Shown one piece after another: positions 25,869-33,067 of a stretch of 36,823 nucleotides of DNA. A program made the translations under genes and the position numbers. The DNA is from Candidatus Gastranaerophilales bacterium (GTDB taxonomy: Bacteria > Cyanobacteriota > Vampirovibrionia > Gastranaerophilales > Gastranaerophilaceae). Numbering within the stretch: the stretch's first letter is position 1; every line of letters begins with the position of its first letter. The stretch spans positions 1 to 36,823 of the forward strand of contig CALUVO010000087.1 in NCBI GenBank assembly GCA_944324245.1, in the 5' to 3' direction. The notes below the pieces were generated by a model that saw nothing but the letters and a program-made list of their open reading frames with translations, searched no databases and had not been told where the DNA came from.

Positions 25869-27083
25869 TTAGATATTTTTTAAAAATTCCGGAATCTGAC
25901 ACGCCTCAATTGTACCCGTAACTATGTTCCATTCGGGCATGGCTTCTTGAAGTTCGTCTCTCATATGTGAAAGTAGACCGGGAATAATTATAGAACGTGT
26001 ATCTACCTTTTTTGCAAGTTCAAAATCTTTCACGGATTTTGCAACAAGGTCTGCCGTAAATTTGTCAGCTGACCATGCAGTAAGTACGCTCATGCCGTCT
26101 GAAGGTGTTACAACAAGATATGAGCCGCATGGCAAAGATTCCAGCTCTCCAGCTACAGCAAAATATGTAAGAGCAAAGTTTGTTGTTAACAGCACCGGTG
26201 CGTTCCTGTCCGGTTCATTAAACTCATATATTTTTGCTTCAACCTGCAGCGGCTTTTGCGGGTTTGTATAAATATTTTGCCTCAGAGTAAAAAGAGTAGT
26301 CAAAAGTGCTTCATTAAAATCATTTAAGACAATTATGTTCGCATACCTGCATATCAAAAGTGAAGTAATTGCACAGGCTTTCAGAGAATCTATATTTTGA
26401 GGCAATTTTACCATCACGGGATAAGTAAAAGGTTCATATCTTTTTATAATGGCAGCACGCCTTATATATGTAAGCTGTTCGGCTATTTCTACTGCTGATT
26501 TATTGTCGTATGCCAGTTCTAGTATTATATTTTTTTGTCCTTGCTCAAGAAGTCTTTTTGATTCTTGTTCAAGTTCTTCTATATTATTGCCTTTTGCAAT
26601 GGAATACAAACTGTCATCAGGTATAACTGCAATATTATCGTTTTGTATTTTTTTACGGGCAAGGTCTTTATTGGTGCCGGTTATATAAATTGCATCAACT
26701 TTAAAAGTTTCGCCTATTCTTTCAATATGATAATTCTTTATTTTTTCTAACTTTGTATCAAAATCCGCATCATCAGAATCCAGATGAATAGCTATGACAG
26801 TTTTGTTAACAAAAGTTTTATCATGGCGAAACATTACGGTTTCACCGCCAGTAACAAGCTCATCAGAAAGTTTTATTTCGTGCTGTTGTATTTTTGATGC
26901 TTCTGAAAATTTTTCTTTTAATTCGTCAGGAATATGAGGACATTTTTCTATATCAGTTTGCTTTTTCGCAAGTTTTAGTGCATAAGCCATACAGGTAGGG
27001 CAGCCGCATTTTTTACAGTTTGTGCCTTCTGCTTTTTTTGCACCCGGAAGGTATTTAAAAATTTGTAAACCTGTTAGTTCCAC
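25869..27083 (-). CDS. acsC: Corrinoid iron-sulfur protein large (gamma) subunit of CO dehydrogenase/acetyl-CoA synthase
   Basis: The 404-residue protein carries the [4Fe-4S] cluster and corrinoid that take a methyl group from methyltetrahydrofolate to acetyl-CoA synthase. The cluster ligands follow C-x2-C-x4-C-x16-C (C23, C26, C31, C48), with an additional Cys28 inside the x4 loop. The C-terminal domain has VVTPSDGMSVLTAWSADKFT and IIIPGL, as in known AcsC. I choose GTG 27083: its G is the last base of the acsD stop (TAGTG), AAAGGAA lies 7 nt upstream, and the protein then starts MELTGLQIFKYLPG, like characterised AcsC. The ATG at 27125 would add 14 foreign residues overlapping acsD. No other Wood-Ljungdahl gene is in the window. 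Confidence 0.93.
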   Translation of the reverse strand: MELTGLQIFKYLPGAKKAEGTNCKKCGCPTCMAYALKLAKKQTDIEKCPHIPDELKEKFSEASKIQQHEIKLSDELVTGGETVMFRHDKTFVNKTVIAIHLDSDDADFDTKLEKIKNYHIERIGETFKVDAIYITGTNKDLARKKIQNDNIAVIPDDSLYSIAKGNNIEELEQESKRLLEQGQKNIILELAYDNKSAVEIAEQLTYIRRAAIIKRYEPFTYPVMVKLPQNIDSLKACAITSLLICRYANIIVLNDFNEALLTTLFTLRQNIYTNPQKPLQVEAKIYEFNEPDRNAPVLLTTNFALTYFAVAGELESLPCGSYLVVTPSDGMSVLTAWSADKFTADLVAKSVKDFELAKKVDTRSIIIPGLLSHMRDELQEAMPEWNIVTGTIEACQIPEFLKNI

Positions 27084-27982
27084 TATATTATTCCTTTTAG
27101 CACTTTTACACTGTCCGGATTCCACAATACAACAATGTCAGCTCCTGCGCTAATCATTGCCGACGCACCTGATATTTCCCACATTACGGCTCTTTGTTCA
27201 AAATCACCCCAGTCCTTAGAAAAGGCATCTGTTTTTGCTTCCTTTGCACGGTATGATTCTTCACCGATAAAGGCAATTACCGGCATATTGAGCATTGTAT
27301 CACCGTCAAATGCTGATTGTTTGATTTTTTCTATAATACTGTATCCGTAATCCAATCCGTAACCGAGTCCGCCCATATCCGGATCAATTAATATCCTGTC
27401 AGGTTTCATACCTTTGTCTATTGAGAGAACATTGAGTTCTTTTGCCAGATTTATATCTATAGGAGTTCTTAATACCAGTATATGATTATATTTTGTCACA
27501 TAAGGAACAATATGTTCGTAAGTTTCTTCATCAGCAAAAGCTATTATGCATTCTTTCGGCGCATTCTCCGCAAGAATAGGCAGCAGTTTTATGTCAATGA
27601 TATTGTTGTTTGCACCACGCAAAATCAACGGCTTTTTGACTTTAGAAACAGTATTTTTTAAAAAATCTTTTATGCCGGATATTTCTTTTTCGGACAAATC
27701 ATCAGAAACATTAAATTTTATTGAAATTATATCAGCATTTGAAAGGTCAGCTTCTTCCGGTATTTGTTTTCTTGATTTTCCACGCCATTTTTCTTTTATT
27801 ATATCAGGATATCCGTTATCAAAATCATAAGGTATTTCAAGTGCAATAAGAGGCTTAGCCGCATTGTCATTTTCTTTCATAAACGGAAATGATGATGCTC
27901 CTCCTATTGTAAGCCCGGAAAATGATATTGTTCTTATTTTTTCTTTAATATTAAATTCTACAAAAGCGTCTGTATTATTCAT
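27083..27982 (-). CDS. acsD: Corrinoid iron-sulfur protein small (delta) subunit
   Basis: This 299-residue TIM-barrel protein pairs with AcsC to form the heterodimeric corrinoid iron-sulfur protein. Typical segments are TIGGASSFPFMKEND near the N-terminus, KPLILRGANNN, DRILIDPDMGGLGYGLDYGYSII and the C-terminal WEISGASAMISAGADIVVLWNP. It lies first in the operon and its stop overlaps the acsC start by one base, so the two subunits are made in equal amount by coupled translation. A strong promoter (28017-27989) sits so close to the ATG that the message would be essentially leaderless; there is no ribosome site. Family is secure; with acsA, acsB and acsE absent from the window, whether a complete pathway exists is unknown. 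Confidence 0.93.
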   Translation of the reverse strand: MNNTDAFVEFNIKEKIRTISFSGLTIGGASSFPFMKENDNAAKPLIALEIPYDFDNGYPDIIKEKWRGKSRKQIPEEADLSNADIISIKFNVSDDLSEKEISGIKDFLKNTVSKVKKPLILRGANNNIIDIKLLPILAENAPKECIIAFADEETYEHIVPYVTKYNHILVLRTPIDINLAKELNVLSIDKGMKPDRILIDPDMGGLGYGLDYGYSIIEKIKQSAFDGDTMLNMPVIAFIGEESYRAKEAKTDAFSKDWGDFEQRAVMWEISGASAMISAGADIVVLWNPDSVKVLKGII

Positions 27983-27988
27983 AAATTA

Positions 27989-28017
27989 ATATTAAAGAGT
28001 ATATAATCTGTTGTCAA
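27989..28017 (-). promoter_or_regulatory. acsDC promoter, start codon only 6 nt from -10
   Basis: On the minus strand a perfect TTGACA (28017-28012), a 17-nt spacer and TAATAT (27994-27989) lie upstream of the acsD ATG (27982). Six nt separate the -10 from the ATG, so transcription should begin at or next to the start codon. Confidence 0.7.
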
Positions 28018-28035
28018 TTTAATAAATTTAATAAA

Positions 28036-28257
28036 TTAAATAAATGTTTCAAACCTGTTATTATTACCGATTATATGCGGTTTAAATTGTGTCATATCAT
28101 TGTAAATCCACGGAAAATTGTCTGTTACTTTGGGTGTTTTTTTTGCTTTAGGCATTTTAGACAATTGAACATCAATGTTTTTGATAGCTGTTAATGCAGA
28201 CTTTTCCAATTCTTTTCCGGATGGCATAAAAAGCCGAACACTATTGAATCTGACCAC
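28036..28257 (-). CDS. Small hypothetical protein, 73 residues
   Basis: GTG 28257 starts a 73-residue product (VRFNSVRLFMPSGKELEKSA at the N-terminus) with a clear AAAGGAG site 6 nt upstream. The middle is basic (KMPKAKKTPKV) and the C-terminal third is aromatic and polar (NFPWIYNDMTQFKP). No signal peptide or membrane segment is present. It lies between the acsDC promoter and the 414-residue protein at 28384-29628, which is on the same strand 126 nt upstream. It may be a lineage-specific peptide; I do not recognise it. Confidence 0.6.
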   Translation of the reverse strand: MVRFNSVRLFMPSGKELEKSALTAIKNIDVQLSKMPKAKKTPKVTDNFPWIYNDMTQFKPHIIGNNNRFETFI

Positions 28258-28383
28258 TGTAAACTCCTTTTACTATATTACACAAACAAATGTTATTGTC
28301 TTTTAAAGTATAATTAACATTCAAAATTGCCTTTTTAATAAATAACTTTTACAAATGTTTATATTAAATTTTGTAATCAATTT

Positions 28384-29628
28384 TTAAAAAGCAGTTTGCA
28401 TAGCGTTAGGCAGCTGTGCATTATATTTAGTAATCAAAAGCATAAATGGAGATGCAAATGTTACATGATCATTATCTACCGATATAAGTTCTTTATTGAG
28501 CTTTGGAGCTAATGATGTTTGCATTTCCGGAGTAATTTCACAATCTTTGTCTGAAAGAAAATAATTATCATGCCCTATGGTATCGTTATAACACATACCC
28601 AGTGCTTCAAAATCCGGCATATAGCAATTGACTTCCCTTGGTGAGGAAAGGGTTTGATGAACCTGATTATGGTCTTGGTATTTGTAAATACAGGTGTTTT
28701 TATCATGGTCATAATAATATAACGGGGCAATATTTCTGCAATTATTCAATGTTAAATATGAATCTATCAAAGCAAGGGCGCCTAATGAAAAAGGCTGATT
28801 CAAACTTTTTTTGCTTTCGTCAGCTATTTTAAAGACATATTTCTTTTCGGGTGTGTAAACCCCAAAAACATTTTTATCAGTTTTCCCTTCTGTAAAATAT
28901 TCAAAGCGATATTCTCTATTACCGATTTTTAGCGGTGCAATTTGTTCTTTGGTCTTAAAGCCGCTGTATTGACAGTATAGCTTGAGGTAATCATGTATTT
29001 GTTCAAAAACCCCGTTTTTAAATTCATCCGGTAAATTACCTATTTTTAGTGCCTTTGTTCCTGTTAATTGTTCATATTTATCAATTAGTGCTGATTCTCT
29101 CCAATCCGGACGCAGTTTTAATAAAGATTCAATGGATTTTGCATCATTGTATCGTTTATCCATATATTTTTCAAAAGCTTTGCCATAAGGATTGTTCGGG
29201 AAAAAGAATCTTAAATTGTCAGAATTATCACCGAGAAGTTGTCTTAGTGTGGTGTAGTTCTTTCTTGCATCACGTGCTCTGCCTGCAATATCATCAATCA
29301 GGTTATAACTTAAATTTTCATCGTCTAATATGCAGCAAAAAAGCTTATTCATACCTTCTTTATCTGTTTTTATTTTCAAAAAAGCATCTAAAGGCTTTGT
29401 TTTATCTGCATTAACATACCAGGTATATTCATTTTTGAGCTGTTCTAATGTTTTGTTGTCGTCACTGTTGCCTTTGAAGTTTACACCTAATGCAGCAAGA
29501 TTTTTGGCATAAAATTTCTGTTCTGTTTGAGCCGGAGCTGCTTTTAGAAAGAGCTTTGTATTGTGGGTATTTTTAGGTTGTGCCGGTGTTGTATTTTGAT
29601 AATTTGTTGTTAAATAAGAAATTTGCAT
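28384..29628 (-). CDS. Lineage-specific protein with possible degenerate kinase-like fold
   Basis: The 414-residue product has a disordered N-terminal 45 residues rich in Thr, Gln and Pro, a short GVNFKG motif (48-53), a helical domain (60-225) and a C-terminal domain that faintly resembles the protein kinase/APH fold. In that domain NVFGVYTPEKKYVFKIADE (K267) resembles the nucleotide-loop/lysine strands, IAPLYYYDHDKNTCIYKYQD resembles the hinge, and CYNDTIGHDNYFL (D349, N355) resembles the catalytic loop, although the Asp-Asn spacing is one residue too long. VDNDH (384-388) might stand in for the metal-binding Asp. This is a weak, by-eye resemblance. No signal peptide. The ATG sits inside a long hairpin with the ribosome site AAAGGA in its loop. 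Confidence 0.6.
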   Translation of the reverse strand: MQISYLTTNYQNTTPAQPKNTHNTKLFLKAAPAQTEQKFYAKNLAALGVNFKGNSDDNKTLEQLKNEYTWYVNADKTKPLDAFLKIKTDKEGMNKLFCCILDDENLSYNLIDDIAGRARDARKNYTTLRQLLGDNSDNLRFFFPNNPYGKAFEKYMDKRYNDAKSIESLLKLRPDWRESALIDKYEQLTGTKALKIGNLPDEFKNGVFEQIHDYLKLYCQYSGFKTKEQIAPLKIGNREYRFEYFTEGKTDKNVFGVYTPEKKYVFKIADESKKSLNQPFSLGALALIDSYLTLNNCRNIAPLYYYDHDKNTCIYKYQDHNQVHQTLSSPREVNCYMPDFEALGMCYNDTIGHDNYFLSDKDCEITPEMQTSLAPKLNKELISVDNDHVTFASPFMLLITKYNAQLPNAMQTAF

Positions 29629-29681
29629 TATTCACTGTCCTTTAGTCTTCAATAAGAATTAAGTTTGTGAATAATGCAAAT
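29621..29681 (-). promoter_or_regulatory. Leader hairpin that buries the start codon
   Basis: A perfect 15-bp inverted repeat (29621-29635 and 29667-29681) surrounds 31 nt. In the minus-strand message the downstream arm contains the ATG of the 414-residue gene, and the loop carries AAAGGA. Closed, it would hide the start codon. Confidence 0.7.
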
Positions 29682-29715
29682 TGTCATTTTCTATTATTTT
29701 TTTAACAAAAGTTAA

Positions 29716-31248
29716 TTATTTTATTAAACTGTGACCTGTCATTTCATCGGGCTGTTTTATGCCGAGAAGCTGCAGTACAGTAGGCGCTACATCACAGAGT
29801 GCACCTGTTTCTTTCAGCTCATATTTACCGTTTCCGTTTATCAATATAAACGGCACGGGATTTGTTGTATGAGCGGTAAACGGAGCGTGAGTATCCGGAT
29901 CTTCCATGCATTCTGAATTGCCGTGATCTGCAGTTAAAAGCATAATAACATTATTTTCTTTTGCTTTTTGTGCAATTTTTCCTACACACGTATCAACTGT
30001 TTCACAGGCTTTTACGGCTGCTTGAAACACACCTGTGTGACCGACCATATCAGGATTTGCAAAGTTTACGAGAATAAATCCGTATTCAGGATTATCCAGT
30101 GCTTTTAATACATTTTCGCAAACTTCTGGTGCGCTCATCTCCGGCTGCAGGTCATATGTTGCAACTTTAGGTGATGCAACAAGTGCTCTTGTTTCCAGTT
30201 TGCCTGATTTTTCTTCTCCGCCGTTAAAGAAGAAAGTGATGTGTGCGTATTTTTCTGTTTCTGCTGTTCTGAACTGTTTAATACCGTTCGCATCCAGTAC
30301 ATCGCCTAATATATTTGTCAATTTTTCCGGCGGATAAGCGATAGGAAGCGGGAAAGTTTCGTCATACTGTGCCATGCAGACATAGTAGAGATTTTTTCTT
30401 ACTGCTTTTCTTTGAAATCCGTCAAAGTTTTCAAAAGTCATTGCACGAGTAATTTCTCTTGCTCTGTCCGGTCTGTAGTTGAAGAAAATAATAGAATCAT
30501 TGTCTTTTATACGGGAATCTGCATCCGAATTTGTAATAGTCGGTTCAACAAACTCATCTGTTACATCTTTTTCATAAGAAGCTTTGATTGCTTCATCAGA
30601 GTTTACGGCTTTTTCACCTTCGCCTAAAAGCAATGCATTGTATGCTTTTTCTACTCTATCCCAGCGGTTGTCTCTGTCCATTGCCCAGTATCTGCCTGAT
30701 ATTGTTGCAATTTGAGGCAAGTTATATTTTTTGAGTTCTTCTTCTAATTCTGCAAGAAATTCTACAGCGCTCTTAGGCGGAGTATCTCTTCCGTCTAAAA
30801 ATGCGTGTACATAAACTTTTTTGAGTCCGTTATCAGCAGCCATTTTTATTAATGCTTTAACGTGGTCAAATGAGCTGTGTACACCGCCTGTAGAAACAAG
30901 TCCGTACAGGTGGAGAGAAGAATTATTTTTCTTTGCATGCTCAATAGCAGCTTTAAACTCTTTGTTTTCAAAAAATTTGCCTTCTCTTATTTCTTTGTTT
31001 ATTCTTGTTAAATCTTGATAAACAACACGGCCCGCACCTAGGTTGAGGTGGCCTACTTCGGAGTTGCCCATCTGACCGTCAGGCAGACCGACATATTCGC
31101 CTGAAGCATTTATCTGAGTATATTTTTCTGTTTCTTTCAATCTATCAAAATTAGGTGTATTTGCTGTTTTTGTTGCATCTTTAGGACACGCTGTATTTAT
31201 TCCCCATCCGTCCATAATACATAACAGCACTCTTTTATTGTCTGCCAT
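29716..31248 (-). CDS. gpmI: 2,3-bisphosphoglycerate-independent phosphoglycerate mutase
   Basis: The 510-residue, Mn-dependent alkaline-phosphatase-superfamily enzyme interconverts 3- and 2-phosphoglycerate in glycolysis. Signatures are LLCIMDGWGIN (D13), the phosphoserine site QMGNSEVGHLNLGAGR (S63), HAFLDGRDTPP, FFNYRPDRAREIT, and the second metal site LLTADHGNSECM. Length is normal for GpmI. AAGGAG lies 8 nt before ATG 31248. It is 71 nt downstream of gloA on the same strand and may be co-transcribed, pairing glycolysis with methylglyoxal removal. Assignment is very secure. Confidence 0.97.
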   Translation of the reverse strand: MADNKRVLLCIMDGWGINTACPKDATKTANTPNFDRLKETEKYTQINASGEYVGLPDGQMGNSEVGHLNLGAGRVVYQDLTRINKEIREGKFFENKEFKAAIEHAKKNNSSLHLYGLVSTGGVHSSFDHVKALIKMAADNGLKKVYVHAFLDGRDTPPKSAVEFLAELEEELKKYNLPQIATISGRYWAMDRDNRWDRVEKAYNALLLGEGEKAVNSDEAIKASYEKDVTDEFVEPTITNSDADSRIKDNDSIIFFNYRPDRAREITRAMTFENFDGFQRKAVRKNLYYVCMAQYDETFPLPIAYPPEKLTNILGDVLDANGIKQFRTAETEKYAHITFFFNGGEEKSGKLETRALVASPKVATYDLQPEMSAPEVCENVLKALDNPEYGFILVNFANPDMVGHTGVFQAAVKACETVDTCVGKIAQKAKENNVIMLLTADHGNSECMEDPDTHAPFTAHTTNPVPFILINGNGKYELKETGALCDVAPTVLQLLGIKQPDEMTGHSLIK

Positions 31249-31319
31249 TTTTTATCTCCTTTTATTGTTTCGGTTAATTATATTATCCTTGCTCAAAAAA
31301 AAACTTAAATGCCTGTAAC

Positions 31320-31697
31320 TTATAATTTCTGAATAATCTCTATTTCATTTCCGTCAGGGTCTTTTATAAAAGCTATTTTTGATTGTGCTTCGTCCATAAC
31401 AAACGGTTCATAAAGATATTCCCAGCCGAAGTCTTTTAGTTTTTTATCAAATTCATCCATATCTGCTGTTTCTAAAGCAAAATGTCCGAAAGCATTACCG
31501 TTTGTGTACCCGTTTTCAGGATTTTCAAAATTCTGGGTTAATTCTATTTCAAAATCAGAATCTTCACCTTTTAAAAAGTGCAAAATGCTGTCTTCGAGTT
31601 TTATTTCATGAGTTTTTTTGAGTCCCAAAAGTTCTGTATAAAATTTCATGGACTTGTCTATGTCCGCTACTCTAATCATTGCGTGTAAAATTTTCAT
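31320..31697 (-). CDS. gloA: Glyoxalase I (lactoylglutathione lyase)
   Basis: The 125-residue VOC-fold enzyme turns the methylglyoxal-glutathione hemithioacetal into S-lactoylglutathione. The four metal ligands match the short Ni/Co-type bacterial enzymes: H5, E52, H72 and E120 (KDPDGNEIEI at the end). AAGGAG stands 5 nt before the ATG. It is next to, and divergent from, the gshB-gshA operon that would make its cofactor, and upstream of gpmI; both neighbours fit a role in clearing glycolytic by-products. Other VOC enzymes are possible, but length, ligands and context favour GloA. Confidence 0.9.
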   Translation of the reverse strand: MKILHAMIRVADIDKSMKFYTELLGLKKTHEIKLEDSILHFLKGEDSDFEIELTQNFENPENGYTNGNAFGHFALETADMDEFDKKLKDFGWEYLYEPFVMDEAQSKIAFIKDPDGNEIEIIQKL

Positions 31698-31727
31698 ATC
31701 TTCTCCTTTTTATTAATCTAATCTAGT

Positions 31728-31935
31728 GTCGCAGTTGCCGCCGGCTGTCTTGTAATTCCTTCCTGCTCGTTGCTGCCGCTGACTATGCTTCGCTACCGTC
31801 AGCTTAGCACTCGCTCATCGGGTTTCACCCGTCCGGAATTCCGCTCACCGCAGCCTGCACCTGCTCACCTTTTCAAATGACACTCAAAAATTTTGCTCAC
31901 GTTCCTTATCTCAAAATTTTCTCGGACAACATTAC
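31728..31935 (-). other. Second hairpin-rich GC-elevated element, in the gap 31698-32062
   Basis: The 365-base gap between gloA and gshB has no gene. Its left two thirds are GC-rich and full of short palindromes: GCTGAC/GTCAGC (31778-31803), CGGGT-TTC-ACCCG (31819-31831), and CGGAATTCCG (31834-31843). Read on the minus strand it carries repeated TGAGC words, GATGAGCGAG and GGTAGCGAAG, and a GAA-loop hairpin, as in 11650-12010. AGTGTC (31733-31738) and GACACT (about 31880-31885) are inverted near its ends. The right third is AT-rich and should hold the gshB promoter. Confidence 0.55.
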
Positions 31936-32062
31936 AACAATTTCTATAAATATTTTAAAATTAAAACAGACGGTTGGATAGATATAACAATCCTGTGACT
32001 TAATCATATTATATCATTGTAATTTTTATTTTAATTGGTATATTTTTATAGGGAGCAAATTT

Positions 32063-33061
32063 ATGCCGTTAAAACAATCTATTCTTTTTATTATCGATGA
32101 TTTGGAACTCAAATATTTTGAGTTTAATGACCTTGTTACAAATTTCTGGCTGATAAAAGAATTTTTGCAAAGGGATTATGAGGTTTTTGTCGGTATAAAA
32201 AGCGGTTTATATACAGAAGGTAAAATTGCAAAATCTCTCTGCTATGAAACTTATTTAAAGGACAATAATATTTTTTATAAAAAAGAAGAACTCAAAAGAC
32301 ATATCATAGAACATTTTGATGTTGTATTTTTCCGTCCGGATCCGCCTGTGGATATTGATTATATAAATGCCTGCAATGTTTTTGATTATGTGGATTCTGA
32401 AAGAACTGTGGTAATAAATAATCCGGTTGCTGTTAAAAATTTTAATGAAAAATTCCACCTGAATTATTTTGAAGAATATGCGCCTAAAAATATTGCAACT
32501 GCAAATGCTGACGATATAAAAGATTTTGTAAGAGAACATAAAAAAGCTATTATAAAACCCCTGAATCAGTGTTTTGGCGGCGGAGTATATTATCTTGACA
32601 CTGATGAAAGGAACATAAATGCGATTATAAAAAATCTTACAAATAACGGCAAAACCATGGTAATGGTGCAGGAATATCTGGAAGGTGCAAAATACGGAGA
32701 CAAACGCATTTTGATTGTTGGGGAACATGTTTTTGATGAATGTATAATAAAGCTTCCAGGTAAAGATGATTTTAAGTTTAATACTCATTCTGACAAATAC
32801 TTTAAAACTGCAAAGCTCACAGATGAAGAAAAAGAAATGGCACAGCATATTGCCAAACACTTGAATGCCGTAGAACTTTATATGGCTGGTCTGGATGTTG
32901 CAGACGGAAAGATAATGGAAATAAACATTACAAGTCCCTGCTATTTTATAAGGGAAATAAATGCTCATAATGATGAACGTTTTCAGGATATCTTAATGGA
33001 TAAATTAATCAATCTTATTGAACTAAAACAGGGGAAAATTGATATACCTCAATTGTGTTAG
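32063..33061 (+). CDS. gshB: Glutathione synthetase (ATP-grasp)
   Basis: The 332-residue ATP-grasp ligase joins glycine to gamma-glutamylcysteine. It follows prokaryotic GshB: FIIDDLELKYFEFND (substrate loop), FFRPDPPVDIDYINA, KPLNQCFGGGVYYL (ATP loop), YGDKRILIVGEHVFDE, and MEINITSPCYFIREIN (metal site). The start has a TAGGGAG site. gshA follows 6 nt later, so the two steps are made from one message, in reverse of pathway order. Glutathione here would serve GloA and oxidative defence. Assignment is very secure. Confidence 0.93.
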   Translation: MPLKQSILFIIDDLELKYFEFNDLVTNFWLIKEFLQRDYEVFVGIKSGLYTEGKIAKSLCYETYLKDNNIFYKKEELKRHIIEHFDVVFFRPDPPVDIDYINACNVFDYVDSERTVVINNPVAVKNFNEKFHLNYFEEYAPKNIATANADDIKDFVREHKKAIIKPLNQCFGGGVYYLDTDERNINAIIKNLTNNGKTMVMVQEYLEGAKYGDKRILIVGEHVFDECIIKLPGKDDFKFNTHSDKYFKTAKLTDEEKEMAQHIAKHLNAVELYMAGLDVADGKIMEINITSPCYFIREINAHNDERFQDILMDKLINLIELKQGKIDIPQLC

Positions 33062-33067
33062 ATTTCT

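Noticed and set aside
27084-27125. ATG 27125 as the start of acsC
   Set aside because: It would add 14 residues unlike any AcsC and overlap acsD by 43 nt; GTG 27083 has the ribosome site and the conserved N-terminus.
32255-32968. 237-codon minus-strand open frame
   Set aside because: It is antisense to gshB, which has full family motifs; Ile/Phe/Tyr-rich composition is typical of a shadow frame in AT-rich DNA.
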